A program made the translations under genes and the position numbers. The notes beneath the pieces were generated by a model. That model saw nothing but the letters and a program-made list of their open reading frames with translations, was not told the DNA's origin and made no database searches. This document shows positions 53,036 to 63,890 of a stretch of 64,000 bases of DNA, in pieces. The stretch is from Vandiemenella viatica (lineage: Eukaryota; Arthropoda; Insecta; Orthoptera; Morabidae): assembly GCA_031002005.1 (NCBI GenBank), contig CM061918.1:47032047-47096046 (forward strand), given 5' to 3'. Position 1 is the first letter of the stretch; every line of letters begins with the position of its first letter.

Positions 53036-53344
53036 TTTCAAAATATTTCTGTCACCATTCGATAAATTCTCAAAATTTTGTGACTACAAATGTTAATCAT
53101 AACGGAAAAAATGTCCTGCGCCCTTCCTACAGATTTTCTTGTCACATTCCATCAATATCGACATATGCATTCAGTCATCAAAACGTAACAAAAAGACAAA
53201 GGCTTACTGCCGCATTTATAGTTTTATTACTGTAGATCACACACACACACTCACACACACACTGACTGCGAACAACCCCTGAGGGATCATTATAACGTAA
53301 AAAAAGTGTACACCTACAGCATTGCAAGACTACCTACGATTTTC
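53036..53344. other. No feature apart from a CA microsatellite
   Basis: (CA)n at about 53239-53262. Confidence 0.5.
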
Positions 53345-54400
53345 CTTGCATTGAAGCATGATAGGGCCTCTGTTGTTTCTCATATACATTAATGATTTGT
53401 GTGACGTTATAGGGGGATGAAAAGATTATTTGCCAATGATGCTATTATTTATCGTGAAATCAAAACCCAGGAACATAGCGCTTTGTTACAAGACGATATT
53501 ATGAAAATAATTGCGTGGTGTAAATACTGGCAGTTGGAGTTAAACGCTAAAAAGTGCGAAGTAATGCGTATAAGTAAAAAGGTGACACCATTTAGCTATG
53601 AATAAACAATTAATGGTACTGTACTTAGAACTGTAGATTCCGCTAAATACCTAGGGGTAACAATGAACATATCGAGAATGTAATTGGGAAAGCAAATCGT
53701 ATACTCCGATTTCTAGGTCATATTTTAAAATAATGTACTCCGGAACTAAAATCGATTGCATACAAGTAACTGGTGCTTCCTCACTTGGAATATTGTTGTT
53801 CAGTATGGGGTCCCCATCAAAAAGGGGTTGATGGAGGCATTGGAGAGGGTCCAGAGAAGGGCCGCCCGATTCGTGACAGGTATGTATAGTTGGAGGTAAA
53901 GCGTAAGTGCGATGTTGAAGGAGTTAGGTTGGGAAGACCTGAAACACCGAAGGCGTTGCTCTCGACGGAAGCTAATTGAAAAATTCACGACTGACATATT
54001 TCAGAATGACAGCAAAGAAATGTTGCTACCAGCAACATTCATATCTCAGAATGACCGTGAAAATAAGATAAGAGAAATCAGGGCTAGAACCGATTCTTTT
54101 CTGTATTAATTTTTCCACGAGTGATTAGGGAATGGAATAAAAAGGATTTACCGGGCGAGTAAACTTAAAATCCGACAGGAGTAGCTTGCGATAAAGCTCT
54201 CCGGCCATCCTGATCTGGGTTTTCTGTGGTTTTTCCGGATCACTCCACGCGAATGCTGGGATTGTTTCTCACAATAGACCATGGGCGCCTCCTGCCATAT
54301 CCCGTATATCCCTTCCAAACTATTACTATTTCGGATAGGTGCAATGCAGCCTCTGCCACACACTTTTAGTGAATCGCAGAGTAATAGTAATAGTAATAGA
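53345..54400 (+). mobile_element. LINE D-like copy 3, degraded, with SINE fragment
   Basis: GPLLFLIYINDLCDVI-like start, RLFANDAIIYREIK (motif C mutated from ADD to AND), WCKYWQLELNAKKCEVM, AKYLGVTMN, EALERVQRRAARFVT, MLKELGWEDLKHRRRCSRRK, ENKIREIRARTDSFLY and the 3' block gcagcctctgccacacactt with an (agtaat)n tail at about 54376-54398. It is related to LINE D but from a different subfamily. Stops and frameshifts are frequent. A SINE piece interrupts it near 54165-54300. Confidence 0.8.
54165..54300 (+). mobile_element. SINE fragment inside LINE D-like copy 3
   Basis: ctccggccatcctgatctgg, gttttctgtggtttttccgg, atcactccacgcgaatgctg and agaccatgggcgcc follow the SINE body order. No head or tail remains. 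Confidence 0.5.
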
Positions 54401-54477
54401 ATCCCTTAATTTGTGATATGTACAGTTTAACGATTCAGGCGTGACTCTTACGATATGAAACAAATTTTAAAAATCTT

Positions 54478-54541
54478 TGCCTGCACGGAGATTTGAACCG
54501 GAGACCACGATCCAAATAGCAAGTAGCAAGCGCTTTAAGCA

Positions 54542-54576
<35 letters not shown>

Positions 54577-54583
54577 AGGGGTC
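54478..54583 (-). mobile_element. tRNA-like module (type T1) with A run
   Basis: ggagatttgaaccggagacc acgatcc and aagcgctttaagcac match, in antisense, the tRNA-like module at 63825-63890 (B box GGTTCAAATCTCC). A pure A run follows at about 54545-54575. Probably a SINE fragment. Confidence 0.5.
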
Positions 54584-54739
54584 TCTCAATTTTTTATATA
54601 AATGCTTTCGACATCTGAGGCCATACAGCCAAATTAATAGTAATTATGTCACTCAGTAGTTTCAGTATCTCCAGTATGATATTTTTTCAGTTAATTAGAC
54701 ACACCACAGGACGGAAATTACATTCACAGGCACAACACT

Positions 54740-54830
54740 TAAACACCCATGCCCGCGGCCGGACTCGAACCGACGACCTGTGGCACGCGGAGCTAGCGCT
54801 CTAGGCCCTACGCTACCGAGGCCGGCGTAT
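54740..54830 (-). mobile_element. tRNA-like module (type T2)
   Basis: On the minus strand: GCCGGCCTCGGTAGCGTAGG, then GCGCTAGCTCCGCGTGCC and a B box GGTTCGAGTCCGGCCGCGGG. It is tRNA-like in length and order but with a mutated A box. It joins directly to the repeat at 54831-55067. Confidence 0.6.
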
Positions 54831-55053
54831 ATGGAAACACAGTACAGAGACCTACACATCCTACGCGTCTATCTATCACCGTTCAGTAATATTTAGAAAT
54901 TATAAGACAACATGTATTATTTATACAAAAAAATTTTCAACCAAATGTAAACTACTTTTCTCCTTGTTTCAAAGGATAGTGTGCAAAGTTTCATCGAAAT
55001 CGGATGAAAACTGTGGATTTGTATGAAGAACAAACAAACATACATACATTCAT

Positions 55054-55067
<14 letters not shown>
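54831..55067 (-). repeat. Dispersed repeat module M2, copy 1
   Basis: Inverted relative to 63583-63815. Shared text includes aaatccacagtttt-atccga, gatgaaactttgcacac, gtttacatttggttgaaaa, aatacatgttgtcttataat and gggtctctgtactg-like. It carries the same unit A as the array at 25.8-27.7 kb. One end abuts (TA)n, the other a tRNA-like module. Confidence 0.7.

Positions 55068-55111
<44 letters not shown>
55060..55111. repeat. (TA)n microsatellite
   Basis: About 25 uninterrupted repeats at the end of module M2; the other M2 copy also ends at a short TA run (63574-63586). Confidence 0.9.
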
Positions 55112-55113
<2 letters not shown>

Positions 55114-55242
55114 CATTTTTCTACACCTATCAATCAAATTTATTGTCAGTCTCTCCATTGATATAAGTATTTGAACTACTAATATAGCGCAGAATGTGTC
55201 GCGATCTGCAGTATTACCAAAAAGCTTAAGTTGAATAATAAT

Positions 55243-55496
55243 TATCTTTTTTTTTTTTTACTATGGCTTTACTTCTCATCGACATCGAGTCCATTAAAAG
55301 CGAGAAAGGATGGTGGGAAGGAACTGGAAGCCATTCGGCCAATGCCTTTCTTTTTTAAAGAAAGCATGGCGGCCTTCGCCTGGAGTGATTTTGGGAAACC
55401 ATGGAAAATCCAAATCTGAATGCCCGCACGGGGATTCGAACGAGCGTCCTCCAGAATGTGAGACCAGAGCGTTATCGCTCACCCTCTAGGCTCGGT
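55243..55496 (-). mobile_element. tRNA-derived SINE, subfamily B, 9-bp target duplication
   Basis: AATAATAAT at 55234-55242 and 55497-55505. The copy has the T run, a diverged B tail (cttctcatcgacatcgagtc), body, B box (cacggggattcgaacgagcg) and a head ending ctaggctcggt. Confidence 0.8.
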
Positions 55497-55505
55497 AATA
55501 ATAAT

Positions 55506-56983
55506 CAATGCCATCATTAAAGGTTTTTAAAAGTCCATTTGCATGTTAAAATCTATCAATCTGATATTCATTACTTACTATTAACAGCGAGTATAACTTC
55601 ATTCACAAAACACCAGAGATTGTAGATGTGCGGCATGAGATCGTTGCTTCAAGAAGAAAAGAACTTGTAAATTTTTTACGACATATAATTTATGTAGTTC
55701 CTTCGTGTGCCATTCGCATTTAATACGACCCTCTACGGGGCTTATAGACTGAAAAATCAAAATTTAAGGAATGAACCGATACATGCGACTCTGTTCCTAC
55801 GATCTGTAACGTTTAAGCATAAGACATATCAAACTATTCCATTCAGATTCTAATCTTTAAAACGGAGGAAACTCCATCGAAATCTGCTCAGTAGTTTTTC
55901 TAGAACAAATATGTATGGGTTTCGTTTTGCAGATATAAATAAAATGATACTTTGTTTAATTTTTTTAATGATAGTTAAGTTATTCGATTACGTTTTAAAT
56001 CATATCGTTGCTTTATGTGAACTGGATGTTTTGGTCGATTGTACTGGAATGACACGATAAAATGTAGGCGTGGTTGAGAACCTCTTGGAAAACATGACTT
56101 AAGTCATTATAGATGGAACCTATGGAAGTTTTGATTAAAGTAATATCTATGGTATAATAGAGCTGTAACACTACATGGAGGACATATTTCAGAAAAAAAT
56201 TATTGCGATCATGTATTGGAGGCATATGAAACCAACGTTAATGAAAAATGAAATACTTTCTACATTTTATAAGGGTGTTCACAGTTTGAAAAGTATAATT
56301 TAAAATCTAAGGTATCTCTCATCATTGTACGTTATCTTATCGTGGATCGAAACTACAATACAACCAAAACATTAACAAACAAAAACACATTTATTTTCAT
56401 CAATATGAATTTTCTGAAAATAACAGAAGAGTCAAGGAATATTTAAATAAGCCTCAAATATATTTTCATTACTAAGGGGGGGAGGAGGTAATCGTGGGAA
56501 AATCAATATCTCTATAAATAGTAAAACCAATGTATTATTGCTTTAGTAGGTAACATTTAATAGCAGTTTTACTTTGTATCTATCAGGTTGCTTGTAATTC
56601 TAGTATCCCCACTCAATACCTCATTCAGTTTCTTTTGTAATTTGTATGTAAACTGTCCAGTTTATCACGCTACATAAAGTAGACACTAATCGGTCTCGAC
56701 TATATTGAAATACTTCGACCGGAACCGGCATGCTAGATGCTTTCTTATCATAAGGTGTTCAAACAAGAAGAGTTATAGCTTGTAACACTATAAGGTCTTT
56801 AGAAATGTGATTTTTTGCAGATTTTGCACTAAGAAATTAAGTATTTAGAAACACTGGGCAATAAAGATGCAACAGAAGTTGAAAAGTAACCTTTAACTCA
56901 TCGCTTATGGGGGTTGCAAGCGGCACCGTTTCGAAAAACATTCCGTTACATCCACACAACAGGAGACGAGCATTCGCTTAGAA
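55506..56983. other. No recognisable feature
   Basis: AT-rich 1.5 kb with short frames only. Confidence 0.45.
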
Positions 56984-57080
56984 GCAGGGCCGCATTTAGG
57001 CAAAGGCTACCTGTCTGTAGCCTAGGAGCTCGCACCACATTCAAAAATAAAAACATAAAAATATATCGGTCACTGTCTTC
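56984..57080 (+). mobile_element. Possible hAT-like left end
   Basis: GCAGGGCCGCATTTAGGCAA then aggctacctgtctgtagcct resembles termini of small hAT elements. No right end or target duplication was found. Confidence 0.35.
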
Positions 57081-57617
57081 TTGTTGACATCCTTGTGTTA
57101 ATTATCAATATTGTGGTTTTAATATTTCTTTATTGCGTGCTTTGGTGATCATAATTATCTTTTATCGTTTGTTTTATTTTAATATGTAAGCCTATTGTTT
57201 CATATTGTTATTAAAACTTTTGAGTTTGTAATCCTGCAGACTTTTAAGGATGGTGTTTCGTTGCAACAGCACAATATATAGACTCGAAGTCTGACGATGG
57301 GCTGCAGTAGTGATACAGTAGTTTTATTTCTGAATTTGTCTTAATCCTTTGAGCACTAAGGTCGGTGGCTGTTAAATAAGTGATAATAAATAAATTTTTA
57401 AAAATCAGAGACAACTGATTTGTTAGTATACATGTATTTAAAGTAAATTAAGTAACGTAACTATTACATATTCTTGATCTCCGCTGTCTTTCGGAAAAGT
57501 AGGTCTGAATGTGTTGGCGCAGGCTTCATCCTCTCCCTTTTACTATATTTCACCAATAACATTATATTAAACACTCGTACAGACATAGTGATCTAAAGTG
57601 ACAATGATTCTTACAAA
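57081..57617. other. No recognisable feature
   Basis: AT-rich sequence up to the mariner TA. Confidence 0.45.
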
Positions 57618-57619
57618 TA

Positions 57620-58936
57620 CCAGGCACGTCCAGAAAGTAAGTTCCGTTTGGTAATAAATGAAATTGTACACAGATACAGAAGAAATTTATATTGCACAAA
57701 ATTCTACAACTCTTAAACTACTTTTCCACATAACTGCCGAAATTTTGCAGGCATTTTTCATAGCGTGGCACCAGGTTTTGTATACCTTCTTCATAGAAAT
57801 CTGCCGCCTGTGTCTTCAACCAGTTCGAAACAGTTTCTTTCAGCTCGTCGTCATTGGTGATGACCGCCAAGGAAAGACTTGAGATGTAAGAACAGATGAA
57901 AGTCGCTAGGAGCGAGGTCAGGGCTGTACGGAGGATGGTGAAACACGTCCCAGCCAAATCCCTGTACGAGGTTTTTCGTCACGTTTGCAGTGCGTGGTCG
58001 TGCAGCAAAACAACACCTTTTGACAGCAGTCCCCGGCGCTTATTCTGAATTGCACGGCGCAATTTCCGAAGTGTCTCGCAGTAAGCATCTGCTTTGATTG
58101 TTTGACCACGCGGTAAGAAGTCAATGAGTAGGATGCCTTTCCAGTCCCAGAACACTGTGCACATCATTATCCGAGGTGTCATGATTTGCTTCGGCTTAAC
58201 CTTTGGTGGGGATGAAGTGTTGCCTCCATTCCATTGATTGCCGCTTACTCTCAGGGGTGTCGTAAGAAACCCACGTTTCATCTCCTGTGACTATCCGTCT
58301 CAGAAATTCTTCGCCGCTTTCAGCATAACGGGTCAAAGACTCAAGTGCACTACCCATCCGTTGTGTTTTGTGTTGCTCAGTGAGAATCTTTGGTACCTAA
58401 CGTGAGCAAAGTTTACGGAATTTCAGTTGTTTGGTAACAATTTCATGCATCAGTGATCGTGAAATTTGGGAGAAGTCCATAGCGAGAGCACTAATTGTAA
58501 ACCCACGGTTTTCCTGGATCTTGTCATCAATCGCGTGAACCAGTTCTTCTGTAACCAAAGGTGGACGCCCACTTCGTCCTTCATCGTGCACATCACTACG
58601 CCCGCCATTGAACTGTCGGACCCATCTTCTCACCATCGAATCGCTCATCGCATTTGGTCCGTAAACATCGCAAATTTGCCGATAAATTTCACTCGGTTTC
58701 AGTTTCCTCGCATCCAGAAACCGAATCACAGACCTGATTTCACAGGCGGCAGGATTTTCAATCAACGCCGACATTTCAAACAAGCACAACAAAGCGTACG
58801 TAACTGACAGCGATCTCCAAATGGCGGACGTTCTTCCCCTTGATACACATCGTCTACAGCGCATGTGCGGAACTGTAATCGCAGCGCTGCAGCGGATCGT
58901 AAATTGAAACGGAACTTACTTTCTGGACGTCCCTCG
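57620..58936 (-). mobile_element. mariner element, complete with termini
   Basis: The terminal inverted repeat ACGTCCAGAAAGTAAGTTCCG lies at both ends (57625-57645 and, inverted, 58911-58931), extended outward by CCAGGC/CGAGGG. TA flanks at 57618-57619 and 58937-58938. Length is 1317 bp, normal for a mariner with a single transposase gene, which lies on the minus strand and is broken by several frameshifts. Confidence 0.85.
57860..58864 (-). pseudogene. mariner transposase, frameshifted
   Basis: HTH part (frame 58397-58864): IRSVIRFLDARKLKPSEIYR, MSDSMVRRWVRQFNGGR, DEGRSGRPPLVTEELVHAID and FTISALAMDFSQISRSLMHE. Catalytic part: TGDETWVSYDTPE (first Asp), WDWKGILLIDFLPRGQTI and KADAYCETLRKLRRAIQ (frame 57979-58281), LLHDHA (second Asp; HDNARPHT in the family is altered), then PYSPDLAPSDFHLF (third Asp), giving the DD(34)D class. 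A stop (TAG, about 58398) and at least two frameshifts separate the parts. Confidence 0.85.
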
Positions 58937-59019
58937 TACTTTCACACAGTGGACTGCAACCGAAAATCATCCCAGATAAATCTCAATGGAAAGTTACAGT
59001 AATAGCCCGAGCCTGGGTT

Positions 59020-59205
59020 CCAGTATGTAAACACTTTCACAAACGGTAGTATGAGACAAAATATAGATCCTTGCGGAACTATCGAATTAATTGTATTAGT
59101 TTCCAGACGTAGCTGATAATCGTGTTTCAGTGATCGTACTACGTCATTAATTTTGTAATGTTATTGTATTACTCCTTTTTGTCCTGATAAAAGCTGAAGG
59201 TATGT
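59020..59205 (-). pseudogene. Possible RT remnant (GxPQGS block)
   Basis: On the minus strand: VVRSLKHDYQLRLETNTINS then IVPQGSIFCLILPF. This resembles the block before and including motif B (GVPQGSxLxPLLF) of a LINE RT. It is isolated and degraded. Confidence 0.3.
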
Positions 59206-60184
59206 TTGGAAATTTATGTAATGGTCTTATTGATCAGAGATGACTGGACATTTTCGTCCCATTCTGAATCCAGTCATCAAGTCGAATCGAACCATTCGCA
59301 TTCAGCTTTCAGCAACAAAACTCTTTGAGCACGCAGATTATATCTGATTTTAATATTTTGAAAGCTTTTAATCCGCCTAAAACAAATCTTCTCTTCAACA
59401 AGACTTTCACTGATGTAAAAATCACCTTTTCGCTTTGCCCCGCATTTAATCTGCGAGTTATGGCAGGCATGCCGGAGCGTATAAACGAAATATTCCGAAC
59501 AGAATGTTGGTACACTGTATTCCCCTTTCCGTTTTGTTTTCAAAATTCGTATAGAATTTCTGCACGCATCGAAAAGTACGGCTGAAAAAAAAGAGAAAAA
59601 ACTGCTGAGCTTTGTAGATAGATCCGAGCTGTCACACAACGTTACAGGTCTTAATTAAATTCCGTAGATCTCGATATTACGAGTGCTGAAAGGCAGGAGA
59701 GAAAATGTATCCGACGAATCGGTTTTGACAAAGCGAGATCCGACGGCCGATAATCCCTACGTCCGCACTAATTAACAAATAATTTTCACCGGTCGCCGCT
59801 TTTGACATCATTATACGGCAGTAAATTATTTTTCCAGTCTTTGTCTCTCAATATAACATGTAACATCTCCTCTCTTGTTTTTAGTGGCGGAAGATTATTT
59901 CCGGCAGAAGTGATTACGACGAGTCCAAATTGGGGTATTAGTTCGTTACATCGTCAATATATAATGAACTTCGACGTCGAAAGATTTGGAGTACATGAGA
60001 ATTGGTTACTTTAAAATTTACCTACTTTTCCCGCCGTCAGCAATCGCGTGAAGTACGCTAATATTGTTTAGTTTTTTCTGCGTTTATCAATTAACTTTTT
60101 ATCCAGTACAAGTTTTTGTCCATGGCTTGGAACGGAGAAGGTTTTTTCGTCGATTTTAAAATAATCATAATTAATTCAAAGCAT
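59206..60184. other. Unassigned, with overlapping frames up to 120 codons
   Basis: The minus frame 59277-59639 and plus frame 59325-59585 overlap. Neither is recognisable. The ctgcgagttatggcaggcat stretch has no repeat in the window. Confidence 0.35.
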
Positions 60185-60905
60185 TAAATTAAATTAAATT
60201 GCAATCGAACGCATGCTCCGGTGGCAATTTCCCTAAACACCCGTCTTCCCCCTTTTCTGCATCCACTTACATTTACCCTTTACAAATTTTAACATTAAAT
60301 TCCTTCAACGTTTTTGTCAAAATTATTCATCATTTCTCTTGGTAACTTATTCCAATCCCTGACACCCTTACCTAAAAAAGAGAATCTTCCTACAGCCTTG
60401 TGCCTAAAATCGAGTGCCATCTTGTGGTCATGGTCATCTTTTCCCTTCCATTAACTACTTTTCATACCTACACCAATATCTTTCCATGCCTCATCACCAT
60501 TATACGCCTTCTACGTACACCCCCATGACCCTCTTCACCCTCCTTCTGTTTTCCAATGAGTCCCATTCCAGCTCTTATGTCATATCTGTTACTGATTGCG
60601 TTCTGAGATAATTTCCAGAAACAAATCTACCAGCCCTTCTTCGCACCTTCTCCAACTCCTGTATTTGATAATCAAAATGTGGGTACCATACTACACTACC
60701 ATATTCAAGCAATGGCCTGACAAAAGTTTTGTAACCCAGTTCCTTTACATATCTCGTACATCCCCTCATAACCCTCTCCAACAAAAGCAGAATTTAAAAT
60801 TTTTCGCTACTACCTGTCCAATGTGATCTGCCCAGTTAAGCTTGTTATCAAATGTAATGCCAAGATATTTGCATTTCAAGCCTTCAATAAGCAATTCTTT
60901 CCCCA
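60185..60905 (-). mobile_element. LINE E copy 2 (CR1/Jockey-like), 5' truncated
   Basis: Minus strand: KYLGITFDNKLNWADHI (thumb), LERVMRGCTRYVKELGYKTF, VRPLLEYGSVVWYPHFDYQI, KVRRRAGRFVSGNYLRTQS, then a degraded tail, the 3' UTR with ggattggaataagttaccaa and caccggagcatgcgttc, and the tail (aattt)n at about 60186-60201. Frame 60575-60784 is part of it. Same family as 22290-23120. Confidence 0.75.
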
Positions 60906-62615
60906 TTTGGTGCGAATTATGAGTTCAATCAACACAGTTTTCTCATTCAGCCATCAGTTTTCCTTACAAATCATGCCGTGTCCAGTAACAAATTATCTAT
61001 TAACAATGCACATTATATTAAATGTTCTCTGAAAATCGGTAATTACAGGTAAGTCATCATACAAAAACAAATTAAAAAAAAAAAAACAAAAAAAAAAACC
61101 AACGGTTTTGAAAGTTAACATCTGCAATATATATCATACTAACTGCACCCCCCGATTTCGTCCATGCGGATTTTATATCTGTGTTTTTAATTCTCAGATA
61201 TACTATCAGAGAAATATTAGCCGCATAGGTTAAAGCAGAAGAACGACTCTGCCTGAATTTTCCGTTTTCTTGGATCTTGTCATCTCTTTCTGAATTTATA
61301 ATGTGTACAGTACTTTAATCACCAATGAAACTACCACTAATCGGAAAGGCTTTTTAATTTTATCTATGACCCACAGGTAACCTTCAATATTGATCAATTG
61401 ACTTCTCTGCAAAGCAAAATTTTAAGTGATGGTGCTTGGTGTGTGTCCAAACAGATTTTTATTGCATGTGTCTATAAACTAGGATATGAAATGCCGTCTA
61501 TAATCGCAAAATTTTAAACATCAATCGTGGTATACATGTCGATCGCCAAGAAGCTCCGCATCTTTATACAAAAAATCCATTGTGCATGAGTAAACCGCAT
61601 CATCTATGATGAACCACTGAACCAATTGATCATACAGTATTTCCTACAAACACGCATTACACATTCACTTAGGTCCTCAAAATTGGCATAAAAAAACAAA
61701 TAAAAACCCCTTTAGAAGGATTAGGAAAGAAGATCGACTCCGTCGGAATAATTATCATTTTATTTTTATTCGTTATTGTTTACTGCGGTCGAGCCGAAGA
61801 TCCTCAAGTAGTTTATCTAGAAACCTCGTATTCTAGTTCACGAATTTTTAATTTTCAAAATAAAAACTTTTATACAGACTCTTCCGCTATTTTAACGTAC
61901 TACGTTTGAAGGAAACTGAAGTAATAAGTAATTAAAACTGCGTACAAGTACGAGCAAATCAACGAAACCGTTGTAAAGTGTAAACTGAATAACCGTTAGT
62001 TGAAAACCGAAAGTCATCAATAATGACCACAGAGTTCTATATCAAAAACTGTCCTAAGGGTAAAATCCCAGTTATTATGAAAAACCAAAGTATAACGAAA
62101 AATAACTAGGTAGGTATCCTAGGTTAAGCTTATTACAAATACGTACTCGAAAAAGTTGCTACTTGAGTAGCCTATAATTTGTAGCTCCTATGCTTAAGCT
62201 CAACGCCCTTATGAACTAAATAAGTGTTTTGGGTATAATCTTCGGTCTATAATAGTTAGGCAGATCACCATTGAATGACAAAGCTTTAGCATTAGGGAGA
62301 AAAAAATGAACTTTTAGAGTCACAACACGTGCATAACACGATCTCATCTGTTTTTTTTTTTTTTAATTTTTTTTAATTTGATAATTGTTGGACATCTTAA
62401 GATGGGCTTAAACTAAAGATCCATTGCGTAGAGGAATTGAGAATATTTATTGTCTACGTATCATATTTCATCGAAAATGGATTAACCATTTTAGTAAGAC
62501 TTAACGAGGAACAAACTAACTTTCTGTTTCATAATATTGGTTAGGACGATATTCCAGGATGCTTACATTTTATTTCTTCTAAAAGTTTTAACGTTCGCCA
62601 AAAACAGCGGGTATG
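60906..62615. other. No recognisable feature
   Basis: 1.7 kb of AT-rich sequence with A-rich and T-rich runs (61074-61099, 62351-62378). Confidence 0.45.
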
Positions 62616-62737
62616 AACTATGGTGGTAGTAGGAATTTATTCAGGATACGCTTGTAAAGAAAAACGAAAAAACTATAATTTTTACTGATATTTTCGAGAT
62701 ATGATCTTACTCTGGTTAGGTCCTCACAATATTTGGC

Positions 62738-62787
<50 letters not shown>

Positions 62788-62960
62788 TTTAAATGACGGA
62801 AAGTATTGTTTCAAAAACGAATAAATGTTCTTTATTTGAATGATATATTTCACGCTTACGTACCCTTCGAGTAAACTTTCTCTAAGTTTTTGATTAACTT
62901 CATTGTTTCTTATCTTCAGCCATAAAAATTCACAGGTTATGTTGTAATCTATTCTTATAA
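62616..62960 (-). mobile_element. Helitron-like repeat, inverted fragment
   Basis: Minus-strand text matches the repeat at 590-1050: ataacctgtgaattttt, gataagaaacaatgaagtta, ccgtcatttaaagttaa, cctaaccagagtaag and attcctactaccaccatag. A T run of about 41 bases (62744-62784) sits inside it. Both Helitron ends are missing. Confidence 0.6.
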
Positions 62961-63004
62961 CTACTACAGAGAACGTAGCGTGAATTTCTGCATATAATCA
63001 TCGT

Positions 63005-63490
63005 AAAAGCAACATGCAAATTTACGAATGTACCATTGTATCCTTTTTAATTTCTGCATCACATTAAAAAAATGTATCCCTGCTCTTTGTACTTTTGTGC
63101 AAGTACTTCCACAACAGACAGTTACAGTTTCTTTTAACATTACAAGTGCAAATAAAATCAAAGTGAATTATTTATTTGAAATTTATACTCTACCAATACG
63201 GTATTCAGTTGACATTTTGGTTCGCCAGGCAGCTCTCTAATGACAGGCGGTGTAACGAACACTTCGGACATTACTGAGTTTTTCCGAAGGTTGGCGAGTC
63301 ATTGAGGTGAGCGCATTTTCCAGACAACGCGTTTTATTACAGCGGAAAGGCGAATCCTACGAAACTTTTACTTTTCTACCTCTCGATCTTGTCATGCTAT
63401 TACTAATATTTTGCACTATCCCAGCAATATTGTGAGTACTCCGGTTGGTTATTGGTTGAGAGGCCCAAGGTTCGAATTCTGGTCTTGACA
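63005..63490 (+). repeat. Dispersed repeat R1, copy 2
   Basis: Counterpart of 18590-19120: ccacaacagacagttacag, acaagtgcaaataaaatc, gcaggcagctct-like, cacttcggacattact, cattgaggtgagcg, and the tRNA-like GGTTCGAATTCTGG at 63470. Confidence 0.55.
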
Positions 63491-63573
63491 AAGGTCATTC
63501 ACCTCAGAAAAAACATGCTTTGGGTGTACAAAGTACTCCGTAACATATTCCGGTTTCCATGCAGAATTATGAA

Positions 63574-63815
63574 TCTATATATATATAAAGATGAATGTTT
63601 GTTTGTTTGTTCTTCATACAAATCCACAGTTTTAATCCGATATCGATGAAACTTTGCACACTTATCCCTTTTAACAAGGAGAAAAATACTGTCTACATTT
63701 GGTTGAAAAATTATCTGTTTAAATAATACATGTTGTCTTATAATCTCGAAAAATTATTGAATGGTGATAGACAGACGCGTTGGATGTGTAAGTCTCTGTA
63801 CTGCCTTTCCATACA
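63574..63815 (+). repeat. Dispersed repeat module M2, copy 2
   Basis: From a short TA run through gatgaatgtttgtttgtttg, atccacagttttaatccgat, gatgaaactttgcacac, atactgtctacatttggttg and aatacatgttgtcttataat to tctctgtactgcctttccat. Matches 54831-55067 inverted. Continues directly into a tRNA-like module. Confidence 0.7.
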
Positions 63816-63817
63816 GC

Positions 63818-63890
63818 GGTCAGGTAGCTCAGTGGTTAAAGTACTTACTTACTGATGCTTGGACCGTGGTCTCCGGTTCAAATCTCCTGT
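63818..63890 (+). mobile_element. tRNA-like module (type T1)
   Basis: GCGGTCAGGTAGCTCAGTGG as a good A-box head (TAGCTCAGTGG), a plausible anticodon-arm stretch ttggaccgtggtc and a B box CCGGTTCAAATCTCC. It is SINE-like rather than a functional tRNA: the acceptor stem does not close. Confidence 0.6.

Noticed and set aside
54740..54830. A functional tRNA gene on the minus strand
   Set aside because: The A-box region is irregular, and the sequence is joined to a dispersed repeat module.
63818..63890. A functional tRNA gene
   Set aside because: A and B boxes are good but the acceptor stem does not close, and the module is part of a dispersed repeat.
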